Part shown: piece after piece, positions 8,506 to 16,889 of the stretch
Numbering within the stretch: the first letter of the stretch is position 1
Layout: every line of letters begins with the position of its first letter
Origin: an uncultured Algibacter sp.
GTDB taxonomy: Bacteria; Bacteroidota; Bacteroidia; Flavobacteriales; Flavobacteriaceae
Reading direction: 5' to 3'
Length of the DNA: 64,000 nt
NCBI RefSeq assembly: GCF_947487575.1
Contig: NZ_CANKXG010000002.1
Coordinates: forward strand, 293,179 to 357,178
Position numbers and translations under genes: made by a program
Notes under the pieces: model-generated
Databases searched by the model: none
The model's input: the letters and a program-made list of their open reading frames with translations, nothing else
What the model was told of the DNA's origin: nothing

Positions 8506-9930
8506 TTGGAAACTCCAAAAAACGAAACATTTAGAGATTCGATTGGTACGATTACAGAAGATGGTAAACGTGCTTGGGTATTTCCTAAAAAGCCAAGTGG
8601 AAAATTTTATGAATACAGAAAATATGTAAGTTACTTTTTATTGATTTTTTTATTGCTATCGCCTTTTATAAAAATAAACGGCAATCAGTTTTTAATGTTC
8701 AATGTATTGGAACGTCGCTTTAATATTTTTGGATTTCCGTTTTGGCCACAGGATTTTCATTTGTTTGTAATTTCTATGCTAATTGGTGTGGTTTTTATCA
8801 CGCTGTTTACGGTAGTTTTTGGTCGTATTTTTTGTGGTTGGATTTGTCCGCAAACTATTTTTATGGAAATGGTTTTTCGTAGAATTGAATATTGGATTGA
8901 AGGTGATAGAAATAAACAACGAAAACTTGCTAGACAAAAATGGAATGCTGAAAAGATTAGAAAAAAAGGATTAAAACAATTCATTTTTATTATTATTTCA
9001 TTCATTATTGCAAACGTATTTTTAGCTTACTTAATAGGAAGCGACAAACTGATTGAATACATTTTTGAAGGCCCATTAGAAAACATTAGTACTTTAATTT
9101 CCTTATTAATTTTTACAGGTGTTTTCTATTTTGTGTTTGCATGGTTTAGAGAACAGGTGTGCATTATTGCTTGCCCTTACGGAAGGTTACAAGGTGTGTT
9201 ACTAGACACAAAATCTATTGTTGTGGCTTACGACCATAAACGTGGTGAAGCTGAAAATGGTAGAAAGAAATTTAGAAAAAATGAAGATCGCGAAGCTTTA
9301 GGTCATGGTGATTGTATTGATTGTTTACAATGTGTACACGTTTGCCCAACAGGAATTGATATTAGAAATGGCACACAACTAGAATGTGTAAACTGTACCG
9401 CTTGTATTGATGAGTGCGACCATATAATGGAAAGTATCAACTTACCAAAAGGGTTGATTCGTTATGCAAGTGAGGAGGAAATTGAAAAGAAAGCCAAGTT
9501 TAAACTTACACCTAGAATAAAAGGCTATATAGCTGTTCTTTCTATAATGATTGGGTTGTTAATTGGTATGTTGTTTTTGCGACATGATGTGGAAGCTAAT
9601 GTTTTAAGGTTGCCTGGGCAATTGTACGAACATAAAGATGGTAATATTATAAGTAATGTGTTTACTTATAAATTAGTCAACAAAACTTCGGCGGATATTA
9701 ATGATGTGAGTTTTAAACTGATGTCGCATAAAGGCGAATTGAAATTAGTATCAACAAGTAGTGACTTTGTAGTGCCAAGTCAAGGTATTGCCGAAGGAAC
9801 TTTGTTTATCGAGATTAATAATTCGGTATTATCTGGAGATAGAAATAAAATTAAAATTGGTGTTTATAAAGGTGAAAAACTCATTGAAACGACTACGGCT
9901 AATTTTTTAGGACCGCGAAGTTATAAATAA
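8506..9930 (+). CDS. ccoG: cbb3 oxidase accessory protein CcoG (polyferredoxin)
   Basis: 474 residues. A TTG start is chosen because METPKNETFRDSIGTITEDG is the conserved beginning of the family. Five membrane helices are followed by two [4Fe-4S] motifs, CIDCLQCVHVCP (about 270-281) and CVNCTACIDEC (about 302-312). Further Cys sit in the helices at IFCGWICPQ and CIIACPYG. A C-terminal immunoglobulin-like domain lies outside the membrane after the last helix. CcoG reduces Cu2+ to Cu+ for CcoI-linked delivery to the oxidase. A hairpin precedes it, and a dense run of repeats separates it from ccoH. Confidence 0.95.
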   Translation: METPKNETFRDSIGTITEDGKRAWVFPKKPSGKFYEYRKYVSYFLLIFLLLSPFIKINGNQFLMFNVLERRFNIFGFPFWPQDFHLFVISMLIGVVFITLFTVVFGRIFCGWICPQTIFMEMVFRRIEYWIEGDRNKQRKLARQKWNAEKIRKKGLKQFIFIIISFIIANVFLAYLIGSDKLIEYIFEGPLENISTLISLLIFTGVFYFVFAWFREQVCIIACPYGRLQGVLLDTKSIVVAYDHKRGEAENGRKKFRKNEDREALGHGDCIDCLQCVHVCPTGIDIRNGTQLECVNCTACIDECDHIMESINLPKGLIRYASEEEIEKKAKFKLTPRIKGYIAVLSIMIGLLIGMLFLRHDVEANVLRLPGQLYEHKDGNIISNVFTYKLVNKTSADINDVSFKLMSHKGELKLVSTSSDFVVPSQGIAEGTLFIEINNSVLSGDRNKIKIGVYKGEKLIETTTANFLGPRSYK

Positions 9931-9977
9931 GCTAGAAGCCCGAAGACAGAAGTTGGAAGTGACTTTGGCGGATACGT

Positions 9978-10057
9978 GCATTAGGGATTGAAACGGCATC
10001 CTTTTTTGAGGCACGAGAAAAAGATATAGTGGAAAGCCCGACCCGACAGGGTAATGC
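9978..10057 (+). repeat. Intergenic repeat, copy b
   Basis: 80 bp with ends GCATTA and TAATGC: both ends differ from the common GCGTTA/TAACGC and still pair. The inner part is of the second type (GGCATCCTTTTTT ... GAAAAAGATATAG), and the right stem is ACCC-gaca-GGGT. The left flank GGCGGAT is shared with copies c and e. It is sense to ccoG, 47 bp after its stop. Confidence 0.85.
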
Positions 10058-10113
10058 CAAAATAAAAAAAGACGGAAGCTCGAAGACGGGAAAAAAGAAG
10101 TTTGAGCTTGTTT

Positions 10114-10140
10114 CCTGCGAGGTTTTAAAAACCTTGTAGG
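10114..10140 (+). repeat. CCTGCGAGG hairpin
   Basis: CCTGCGAGGTTTT and AAAACCTTGTAGG pair along 13 bp, including two G-U pairs, around a single base. It lies between ccoG and ccoH, flanked by purine-rich GAAG runs (9931-9960 and 10071-10100). It may end or slow transcription, but no T-run follows. Confidence 0.55.
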
Positions 10141-10173
10141 TATAAAATTAAAATTATTATTAACTAAAAATAG

Positions 10174-10193
10174 ATTCCTGCCTTCGCAGGAAT
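10174..10193 (+). repeat. REP-like CCTGC hairpin before ccoH
   Basis: ATTCCTGC - cttc - GCAGGAAT is a perfect 8-bp stem with a 4-base loop, ending 7 bp before the chosen ccoH start. The motif AGATTC...GAATGACA recurs at 18922-18945, suggesting a small REP-like family. Confidence 0.6.
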
Positions 10194-10200
10194 GACAGAT

Positions 10201-10647
10201 ATGAAATTTAATTGGGGTACCGGAATTGTATTAGCGTTTATAGGCTTTATTTCGTTTATAATGTACTTTATTGTCACTATGAATGTGAATAATAAATACG
10301 ATCATGATTTGGTTAGTGAGGATTATTACGCCGACGAATTGAAATACCAAAACGATATAAATAAGCTTAAAAACTCTAAAACTTTAGAGGCTAATATTAG
10401 CTACCAAAAAACAGCTGAAGGTTTGGCTATAAAATTTCCTGAAGCATTCGATTATAAAAATATTACAGGAAAATTGTTCCTATATAGACCATCTAACAAA
10501 CAACTAGACTTTGAGACTGCTATCTCATTGTCTAATCATAATTTGCTCATACCTGACAAACGTTTGGTAGATGGTCGTTGGAACATTAAAATAGATTGGC
10601 AATATAAAGGAAAATCTTATTTATTTAAAGAATCAATAAATTATTAA
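10201..10647 (+). CDS. ccoH: FixH/CcoH family cbb3 oxidase assembly protein
   Basis: 148 residues from the ATG at 10201 (MKFNWGTGIVLAFIGF). An ATG 9 bp upstream lies in the hairpin repeat and is less likely. One N-terminal membrane helix (about 8-30) with the family motif DHDLVSEDYYADELKYQ just after it, then a periplasmic domain of about 90 residues. FixH/CcoH is needed for stable assembly of cbb3 oxidase. It is followed after 1 bp by the TauE/SafE-like gene. The run of repeats upstream suggests it may be transcribed apart from ccoG, though I see no clear promoter. Confidence 0.9.
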   Translation: MKFNWGTGIVLAFIGFISFIMYFIVTMNVNNKYDHDLVSEDYYADELKYQNDINKLKNSKTLEANISYQKTAEGLAIKFPEAFDYKNITGKLFLYRPSNKQLDFETAISLSNHNLLIPDKRLVDGRWNIKIDWQYKGKSYLFKESINY

Positions 10648-10648
10648 T

Positions 10649-11350
10649 ATGCTGTTATCGGCATTCATATTAGGACTATTAGGGAGTTTTCATTGTGTTG
10701 GCATGTGCGGACCAATTGCTTTTATGCTACCTGTAGACCGAACAAATGCGGTTAAAAAAGTATCACAAATTACTGTTTATCATATAGGCAGACTTATTGC
10801 TTACAGCCTGATTGGGTTAGTGTTCGGTCTTATTGGCAAGAGCCTATTTATTTTTGGATTTCAGCAACAGCTTTCTATAATTATTGGGATTTTAATGATT
10901 TTAATAGTTGTGGTTCCTCAAAAAACATTTAATAAATACAACTTTTCAAAACCTATCTACAGGGTTATTTCTAAAGTTAAATCTGCTTTAGGTACAGCGC
11001 TTAAGAAAAAAACTATGGATACCTTTTTAACCATAGGTTTTCTAAACGGTTTCTTGCCTTGCGGCTTGGTATACATGGCTCTTTTTGCAGCTATTGCTGC
11101 TGGAACTGCTGCCAACGGAAGCCTCTATATGGCAGTGTTTGGTTTAGGCACTATTCCACTCATGACAACCGCTATTTATTTCAGTCAGTTTTTAAAAGGA
11201 AAAGCAAGACAGCGCATCCAAAAGGCAATTCCAATTTTTGTAGTTCTTATCGGAGCCTTGTTTATTCTTCGTGGTTTGGGTCTAGGTATCCCTTACCTCT
11301 CGCCTGCACCAGTTTACGATTTGGTTTCTAACGAGATAGATTGTCATTAA
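10649..11350 (+). CDS. Sulfite exporter TauE/SafE-like membrane protein of the cbb3 locus
   Basis: 233 residues with six to seven membrane helices. The start LLGSFHCVGMCGPIAF, with the Cys in HCVGMC, and the repeat of this pattern at FLNGFLPCGLVYMAL are typical of the TauE/SafE (UreH-like) family. Members encoded at cbb3 loci are thought to help copper or haem handling during oxidase assembly; the substrate is not known. It starts 1 bp after ccoH, so the two are translated together. Copy c of the repeat begins 10 bp after its stop codon. Confidence 0.85.
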   Translation: MLLSAFILGLLGSFHCVGMCGPIAFMLPVDRTNAVKKVSQITVYHIGRLIAYSLIGLVFGLIGKSLFIFGFQQQLSIIIGILMILIVVVPQKTFNKYNFSKPIYRVISKVKSALGTALKKKTMDTFLTIGFLNGFLPCGLVYMALFAAIAAGTAANGSLYMAVFGLGTIPLMTTAIYFSQFLKGKARQRIQKAIPIFVVLIGALFILRGLGLGIPYLSPAPVYDLVSNEIDCH

Positions 11351-11360
11351 AATAACTTGG

Positions 11361-11452
11361 GGGTTACCCTCGTGCCTCAGGTCGGGCTTTACGCTACAAG
11401 TCCTCGCACCTCCTACGTCGGGCTGTGGGCTTTACGCTGCAATCCCTAACCC
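11361..11452 (-). repeat. Intergenic repeat, copy c
   Basis: 92 bp read on the minus strand. Its ends are GGGTTA and TAACCC, a two-sided change from GCGTTA/TAACGC that keeps pairing. It carries both inner AAAGCCC motifs (GCGTAAAGCCC twice), plus GAGGTGCGAGGACTTGTA. It begins 10 bp after the stop codon of the TauE/SafE-like gene, antisense to it. Confidence 0.88.
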
Positions 11453-11601
11453 ACACATCCGCTAAAGTCGTTTTATATATAAAAAACACTTTCCACCAAA
11501 ACACACCACTAACAAAATTACTTGTTTTTCAGTTAGTTACACGTATCATAAATTTTATTTATGCATTGTATCAACATATTCAATAGTTTTTTACACATTA
11601 T

Positions 11602-11624
11602 TAATAGTATTACTATTATTTTTG
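11602..11624 (+). promoter_or_regulatory. Palindromic operator overlapping the tetR promoter
   Basis: TAATAGTATTACTATTA (11602-11618) is a perfect 17-bp palindrome that runs into a perfect -7 element TATTTTTG (11617-11624). The start of transcription would be near 11629, 14 bp before the TetR ATG. A palindrome at this place fits self-repression by the TetR protein encoded next. Confidence 0.65.
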
Positions 11625-11642
11625 CAATTAAATAAATTAATT

Positions 11643-12314
11643 ATGGATTCATTACTTTCAAATTTAAAAATTGCGGTTCCAAAAAAAATCTATGTAAAAG
11701 ACCCAGAATCTTCCGATTTAGGAAAACGCATCATACAACACAGTATCACCTTAATTGATGAAATTGGTTTTGATAGTTTTACCTTTAAAAAACTGGGAAA
11801 CATCATAGGCTCTAACGAGAGTTCTATATATCGCTACTTTGAAAGTAAACACAAACTCCTACTCTACCTATCCTCTTGGTATTGGGCTTGGATAGAATAT
11901 CAATTAGTTTTTGAAACGCATAGTTTAAACCCTGAAAATAAACTTGAAAAAGCAATTGAAATTGTTACCAGAACCATTAAAGAAGATTCTAATTTTTCTC
12001 ATATAAACGAAGTTGTTCTAAACAGAATTATCGTTAACGAAAACTCAAAATCTTTTTTAACTAAAGAGGTCGATCAGGAAAACAAGGAAGGCTACTTTGT
12101 TATTTACAAACGTATTGTACACCGCTTACGAGATATGATTATAGCTTTAAACCCCAATTATAAATTCTCATCAAGTCTTGCAAGCACCATTATTGAAGGT
12201 AGTTTGCACCAACATTTTTTAAAAGACCACTTTACATCAATAACCGATTGTAATGCTGGAGTAACTCCAACAAACTTTATTAAAAACCTTGTGCTTAACA
12301 CTTTGAAATCTTAA
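11643..12314 (+). CDS. TetR/AcrR family repressor
   Basis: 223 residues from ATG 11643; an upstream TTG lies within the promoter -7 element and is rejected. The N-terminal DNA-binding domain reads IIQHSITLIDEIGFDSFTFK then IGSNESSIYRYFESKHKLL, typical of TetR. The C-terminal ligand domain is not assignable. It is first in an operon with the ABC, HlyD and TolC genes (2-3 bp gaps), so it probably represses its own export operon through the palindrome in its promoter. The signal it senses is unknown. Confidence 0.85.
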   Translation: MDSLLSNLKIAVPKKIYVKDPESSDLGKRIIQHSITLIDEIGFDSFTFKKLGNIIGSNESSIYRYFESKHKLLLYLSSWYWAWIEYQLVFETHSLNPENKLEKAIEIVTRTIKEDSNFSHINEVVLNRIIVNENSKSFLTKEVDQENKEGYFVIYKRIVHRLRDMIIALNPNYKFSSSLASTIIEGSLHQHFLKDHFTSITDCNAGVTPTNFIKNLVLNTLKS

Positions 12315-12316
12315 TT

Positions 12317-13984
12317 ATGGAACAAAAAATAATGACGCCCTGGCAACGTTTAGTTGGTTTACTACAATTAGAAAAAAGAGATATTCTACAAATATTTTAT
12401 TATGCAATTTTTGCAGGTATAGTAGCACTTTCTTTACCATTGGGGATTCAAGCTATTATCAACTTAATACAAGGTGCTCAAATTTCAACATCTTGGGTTG
12501 TATTGGTAATTATAGTAACATTAGGCGTGGCTTTTTCTGGCGCTTTGCAACTCATGCAACTAAGAATTATTGAAACCATACAACAGCGTATATTTACAAG
12601 GTCTTCTTTTGAATTGGCATATCGTTTTCCAAAAATAAAGATGTCTGAATTACGCAACTATTATCCCCCAGAATTAGCAAATCGTTTTTTTGACACCTTA
12701 ACAATTCAAAAAAGTTTATCAAAAATATTAATTGATGTACCAACGGCAGTTTTGCAAATTTTATTTGCATTAATCCTACTATCGTTTTACCATCCATTCT
12801 TTATCATTTTCGGATTACTACTTTTAATATTAATCTTTATCGTTTTTAAATTCACAGCCATTAAAGGTCTTGAAACAAGTTTAAAAGAGTCTAAAAACAA
12901 ATATAAAGTTGCGCATTGGATCCAAGAAATTGCACGTTCTGTAATTAGTTTCAAGCTATCAGGAAGTACCAGTTTGGGTATTAACAAAAATGATGAATTA
13001 GTAAACGATTATTTAAAGGCTAGAGAAAGTCACTTTAAAGTATTGATGCTTCAGTTTATTCAAATGATAAGTTTTAAAGTAATTGTTACCGCAAGTTTAT
13101 TACTTATTGGTGGTGCTTTAGTGCTGAATCAAGAAATGAATATCGGGCAGTTTGTTGCCGCAGAAATTATCATCATTTTAGTAATTGCTTCGGTTGAAAA
13201 GCTCATTCTTGGTCTAGAATCATTTTATGATACATTAACGTCCCTAGAAAAAATAGGTCAAATAGTTGATAAAGATTTAGAAAGTCAAACTGGAGATTCT
13301 TCCCAATTCAGTAAAGGCATTCATATAGAATTAGAACAAGTGACCTATAAAGTTGACAACCGAGATAAGCATATACTAAAAAACATTTCATTAACTATTA
13401 AGCCAGAAAGCAGAATTTTGATAAAAGGAGAAAGTGGCTCTGGAAAATCTACATTATTACGATTAATTGCAGGAGTAATTCAAGCCACATCTGGTTATGT
13501 TTATGTCAACGACATGTCCATAAACAGCTTGCATTTAAACTTTTATAGATCACAACTTGGGCTATCCCTATCTGACGAAAACCCTTTTGAAGGTACTATT
13601 CGTGAGAATTTAACTTTTGGAAATCAAAACGTCCCTGATGAAAAAATTTATGAAGTACTTGATATTGTAGGTCTTAAAACCTTTTTAAAAGAACAACCTG
13701 ATGGCCTAAATACTGTGCTTTATCCTGATGGTAGACAAATGTCTTACTCATTGTCTAAAAAAATTGTTTTAGCTCGCGCCATTTTAAAAGCACCTAAAAT
13801 CCTTATTCTTGAAGATGCGCTGGATAGATTTAATAGAACAGAAACAAAAGCTATTGTAGATTATTTATCGCACCAAGACAGGCCATGGGCACTTATTGTA
13901 GTAAGTTTTAGTAGTGTTTGGGCAGATAAATGCACAGAAATTATCACTTTAGAAAAAGGTGAAATTAAATCTAAAAACAATTAA
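12317..13984 (+). CDS. ABC exporter, fused membrane and ATP-binding domains, degenerate ATP site
   Basis: 555 residues: an exporter-type six-helix membrane domain (about 20-295) and a C-terminal ATP-binding domain. Walker A GESGSGKST (about 371-379) is intact. Three other motifs are altered: the signature LSGGQ reads MSYSL (about 475), the Walker B end DE reads ED in ILILEDAL, and the switch His is replaced in VVSFSSVW. It is followed at once by HlyD and TolC genes, so it is the inner-membrane part of a tripartite export system (type I secretion or drug/lipid efflux). It has no peptidase domain and no nearby peptide substrate. ATP hydrolysis may be weak or need a partner. Confidence 0.88.
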   Translation: MEQKIMTPWQRLVGLLQLEKRDILQIFYYAIFAGIVALSLPLGIQAIINLIQGAQISTSWVVLVIIVTLGVAFSGALQLMQLRIIETIQQRIFTRSSFELAYRFPKIKMSELRNYYPPELANRFFDTLTIQKSLSKILIDVPTAVLQILFALILLSFYHPFFIIFGLLLLILIFIVFKFTAIKGLETSLKESKNKYKVAHWIQEIARSVISFKLSGSTSLGINKNDELVNDYLKARESHFKVLMLQFIQMISFKVIVTASLLLIGGALVLNQEMNIGQFVAAEIIIILVIASVEKLILGLESFYDTLTSLEKIGQIVDKDLESQTGDSSQFSKGIHIELEQVTYKVDNRDKHILKNISLTIKPESRILIKGESGSGKSTLLRLIAGVIQATSGYVYVNDMSINSLHLNFYRSQLGLSLSDENPFEGTIRENLTFGNQNVPDEKIYEVLDIVGLKTFLKEQPDGLNTVLYPDGRQMSYSLSKKIVLARAILKAPKILILEDALDRFNRTETKAIVDYLSHQDRPWALIVVSFSSVWADKCTEIITLEKGEIKSKNN

Positions 13985-13987
13985 GTT

Positions 13988-15346
13988 ATGCTCAATATAT
14001 CTCATAACCAGTTAAATAAAAAAATAGACTTATCCACTTATAAGTCTGGAAAAAACATCATGAATGTTAAGTATTACAAATACTTTAACAGGTTTTTACT
14101 AGCTGCCGCAATTATAGGTTTTATTGTATTATTTTTACCATGGACCCAAAACATAACAGGGCAAGGTATTGTAACAACTTTAAAACCTAATCAGCGTCCT
14201 CAACACATTCAATCTCAAATCCCAGGACGTATTGAAGAATGGTATGTGCAAGAAGGTGATGAAGTCAAAAAAGGCGACACCATTTTAAGAATTTCTGAAG
14301 TAAAAAGTGATTATTTTGATGATAAATTAGTTGAAAGAACTAACGATCAGATCCAAGCAAAATCATCTTCTGTTACTGCTTATGTAGGTAAAGTTGATGC
14401 TTTAAATAGGCAGATTTCCGCATTACGAAATGAACAGAAATTGAAGATGGAGCAAACCAGAAACAAATTAATGCAATCGCGATTAAAAGTAAAAAGTGAT
14501 AGTATAGATTTACAAGCTGCAAAAACAAATTCAAAAATTGCAGAAACGCAGTTTAATCGTATTCAAACATTACAAGAAGAAGGTTTAAAAGCAGTAAAAG
14601 ATGTTGAGGAAAAACGCTTAAAATTACAAGAAACTCAGGCTAAACTTATTTCGCAAGAAAACAAATATTTAGTCAGTCAGAATGAAGTTATAAATGCTCA
14701 GCTAGAATTATCAAGAACTAATGCAGTTTTTGTCGATAAAATTTCAAAAGCTCAAAGTGATATGTTTACAGCACAATCTAGTAGCTATGATACACAAGCT
14801 CAAGTCTCGAAACTAGAAAATGCATCTACAAATTATAAACGACGTAGTGACTTATTATATGTTAAAGCACCACAAAGTGGGTTTATAAATAAAGTATTAA
14901 CTGGTGGTATTGGCGTAACCTTTAAAGAGGGTGCAGAATTAGTAGGTATTATGCCCACAAAATATGATTTGGCTGTTGAAACTTTTGTGCGTCCAATTGA
15001 TTTACCATTATTACATATTGGAGAAGAAGTGCGAGTACAATTTGATGGATGGCCAGCTATTGTATTTAGCGGATGGCCAAATGTATCTTACGGAACTTAC
15101 GGTGCAAAAGTAGTTGCTATTGAGCGCTTCATTAGCGATAATGGTAAGTATAGAGTATTACTAGCACCAGATGAAACAGACCATGAATGGCCAGAAGCCA
15201 TACGTGTGGGTTCTGGTGCAAAAACTATTGCCCTGCTAGAAGACGTACCAATTTGGTTTGAATTATGGCGACAAATTAACAGTTTTCCTCCTAACTATTA
15301 TCAACCTGAGGGCAGTAAAACGGCCTTAAAAAAAGATAAAAAATGA
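13988..15346 (+). CDS. HlyD family periplasmic adaptor
   Basis: 452 residues. One N-terminal membrane helix (about 33-52) is followed by a lipoyl-like half-domain (PGRIEEWYVQEGDEVKKGD), a long coiled coil (about 110-285, rich in Lys, Gln and Glu), the second lipoyl half (LLYVKAPQSGFINKV) and a beta-barrel domain. It bridges the ABC exporter and the TolC channel. The gene starts 3 bp after the ABC gene and overlaps the TolC gene by ATGA. The first residues are rich in polar and Asn/Lys residues and are cytoplasmic. Confidence 0.92.
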   Translation: MLNISHNQLNKKIDLSTYKSGKNIMNVKYYKYFNRFLLAAAIIGFIVLFLPWTQNITGQGIVTTLKPNQRPQHIQSQIPGRIEEWYVQEGDEVKKGDTILRISEVKSDYFDDKLVERTNDQIQAKSSSVTAYVGKVDALNRQISALRNEQKLKMEQTRNKLMQSRLKVKSDSIDLQAAKTNSKIAETQFNRIQTLQEEGLKAVKDVEEKRLKLQETQAKLISQENKYLVSQNEVINAQLELSRTNAVFVDKISKAQSDMFTAQSSSYDTQAQVSKLENASTNYKRRSDLLYVKAPQSGFINKVLTGGIGVTFKEGAELVGIMPTKYDLAVETFVRPIDLPLLHIGEEVRVQFDGWPAIVFSGWPNVSYGTYGAKVVAIERFISDNGKYRVLLAPDETDHEWPEAIRVGSGAKTIALLEDVPIWFELWRQINSFPPNYYQPEGSKTALKKDKK

Positions 15347-16746
15347 GAATCATTTTAGTAAACATAGCACTATTAATTAGTGGTTTAGTTTCTGCTCAAG
15401 ATTCAACCTCGGTTATTACACTTTCAGAATACTTAGGGTATGTAAAGTCTTTTCATCCTATTGTTAAGCAAGCTAATTTGGTTATTAAAGAAAGTGAAGC
15501 TAAACTCATGAAAGCTCGTGGTGCTTTTGACCCTAAATTGGAAGTTGATTATGACAGAAAAAAATTTAAAAACACAGAATATTACGACAGACTTAATGCT
15601 TCATTCAAAATACCAACTTGGTTTGGCTTAGAGATAAAAGGAAATTTTGAAGAGAATACAGGCGACTTTTTAAACCCACAAGCCATAGTTCCAGAAGATG
15701 GATTGTATAGTGTAGGCGTATCTGTTCCTGTTGCCCGAGGATTACTAACCAACAAGCGCATGGCTACCTTAAGGCAATCAAGATTATATGTAAAACAAGC
15801 CCAAGTTGACAGGCAATTACTAATCAACAATATTTTGTATGATGCCACAGTAACCTATTTTAATTGGCTTAAAACATATAATGAAAAGCGCGTTTACGAA
15901 GATTTTTTAACCAATGTTAAAGTACGTTTTAATGGTATAAAAAAGAGTTATGAAGTTGGCGACAAACCAGCCATTGATACGCTTGAAGCTAGAATAGCTT
16001 TAAATAACAGACGCTTAAATTTAGAAAAATCTAGAATCAAATTTGTAAAATCGTCATTGGAACTTTCCAATTATTTATGGTTAAATAATAACACACCCAT
16101 TGAAATTCAAACTGGTGTCATTCCAGATATAAATACTTTTGATACTATCGATTTAATATTAAATACCTCCGGATTAGATATCGAAAACTTTAGTATTGAA
16201 AATCATCCAAAATTGCAATCTTTAGATTATAAATTTAAGAGCCTGGATATTGAAAAACGTTTAAAACTGAATAATTTATTACCCCAAATTGATTTGCAAT
16301 ACAACTTTTTATCGCAAACACCAGAAATAGCACGTTCGTTTAGCACATCGGCATATAAAAGTGGTGTAAATATTAGTTTTCCTTTGTTTTTAAGAAAAGA
16401 GCGTGGCGATTTGAAATTGGCAAAACTAAAGCTACAAGACATCAAATTTGACATTCAAAACACAAAAGTAAGTCTTAAAAATAAGATTGCTGCTATTAGC
16501 CAAGAATTGGATTCATATATTTTGCAAAACGATTATACAGATACAATAGTAAATGATTATTCAAAAATGTTATCTGCGGAAGAGCGCAAATTCTTTTTAG
16601 GCGAAAGTTCTCTATTTTTAGTAAACTCTCGAGAATCAAAACTTATAGATGCTAAATTAAAAGCTATTGATATTGAGAATAGTTTTTTTAAAACCAAAGC
16701 TAATTTGTTTAATATATTGGCTCTTTCGGAAATCCAATTAAACTAG
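15343..16746 (+). CDS. TolC family outer-membrane channel protein
   Basis: 467 residues with an N-terminal signal peptide (MRIILVNIALLISGLVSAQ, cleaved near residue 19) and two repeated halves rich in long helices, as in the outer membrane efflux protein family. Last gene of the tetR-ABC-HlyD-TolC operon, with start and upstream stop overlapping. It forms the outer-membrane exit duct for the exporter. No terminator hairpin is evident after its stop. Confidence 0.92.
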   Translation: MRIILVNIALLISGLVSAQDSTSVITLSEYLGYVKSFHPIVKQANLVIKESEAKLMKARGAFDPKLEVDYDRKKFKNTEYYDRLNASFKIPTWFGLEIKGNFEENTGDFLNPQAIVPEDGLYSVGVSVPVARGLLTNKRMATLRQSRLYVKQAQVDRQLLINNILYDATVTYFNWLKTYNEKRVYEDFLTNVKVRFNGIKKSYEVGDKPAIDTLEARIALNNRRLNLEKSRIKFVKSSLELSNYLWLNNNTPIEIQTGVIPDINTFDTIDLILNTSGLDIENFSIENHPKLQSLDYKFKSLDIEKRLKLNNLLPQIDLQYNFLSQTPEIARSFSTSAYKSGVNISFPLFLRKERGDLKLAKLKLQDIKFDIQNTKVSLKNKIAAISQELDSYILQNDYTDTIVNDYSKMLSAEERKFFLGESSLFLVNSRESKLIDAKLKAIDIENSFFKTKANLFNILALSEIQLN

Positions 16747-16766
16747 CCATCAATATATTAGATTAC

Positions 16767-16797
16767 TTGACATTGTAAAAAGTTTCTGCTAATTTTG
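16767..16797 (+). promoter_or_regulatory. Predicted promoter of the alpha/beta hydrolase gene
   Basis: TTG (16767-16769), 20 bp, then TAATTTTG (16790-16797), a full match to the Bacteroidota promoter pattern. The transcript would have a leader of about 88 bases before the ATG at 16890, in which I see no clear structure. Confidence 0.5.
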
Positions 16798-16889
16798 TTT
16801 AACGTTGGATATAAAACTCCCTGTACTGAACTTGTTTCAGTATTAAAACAATTTCATATCCGTGAAACATTGCTAGTCATTAGAAAAAA

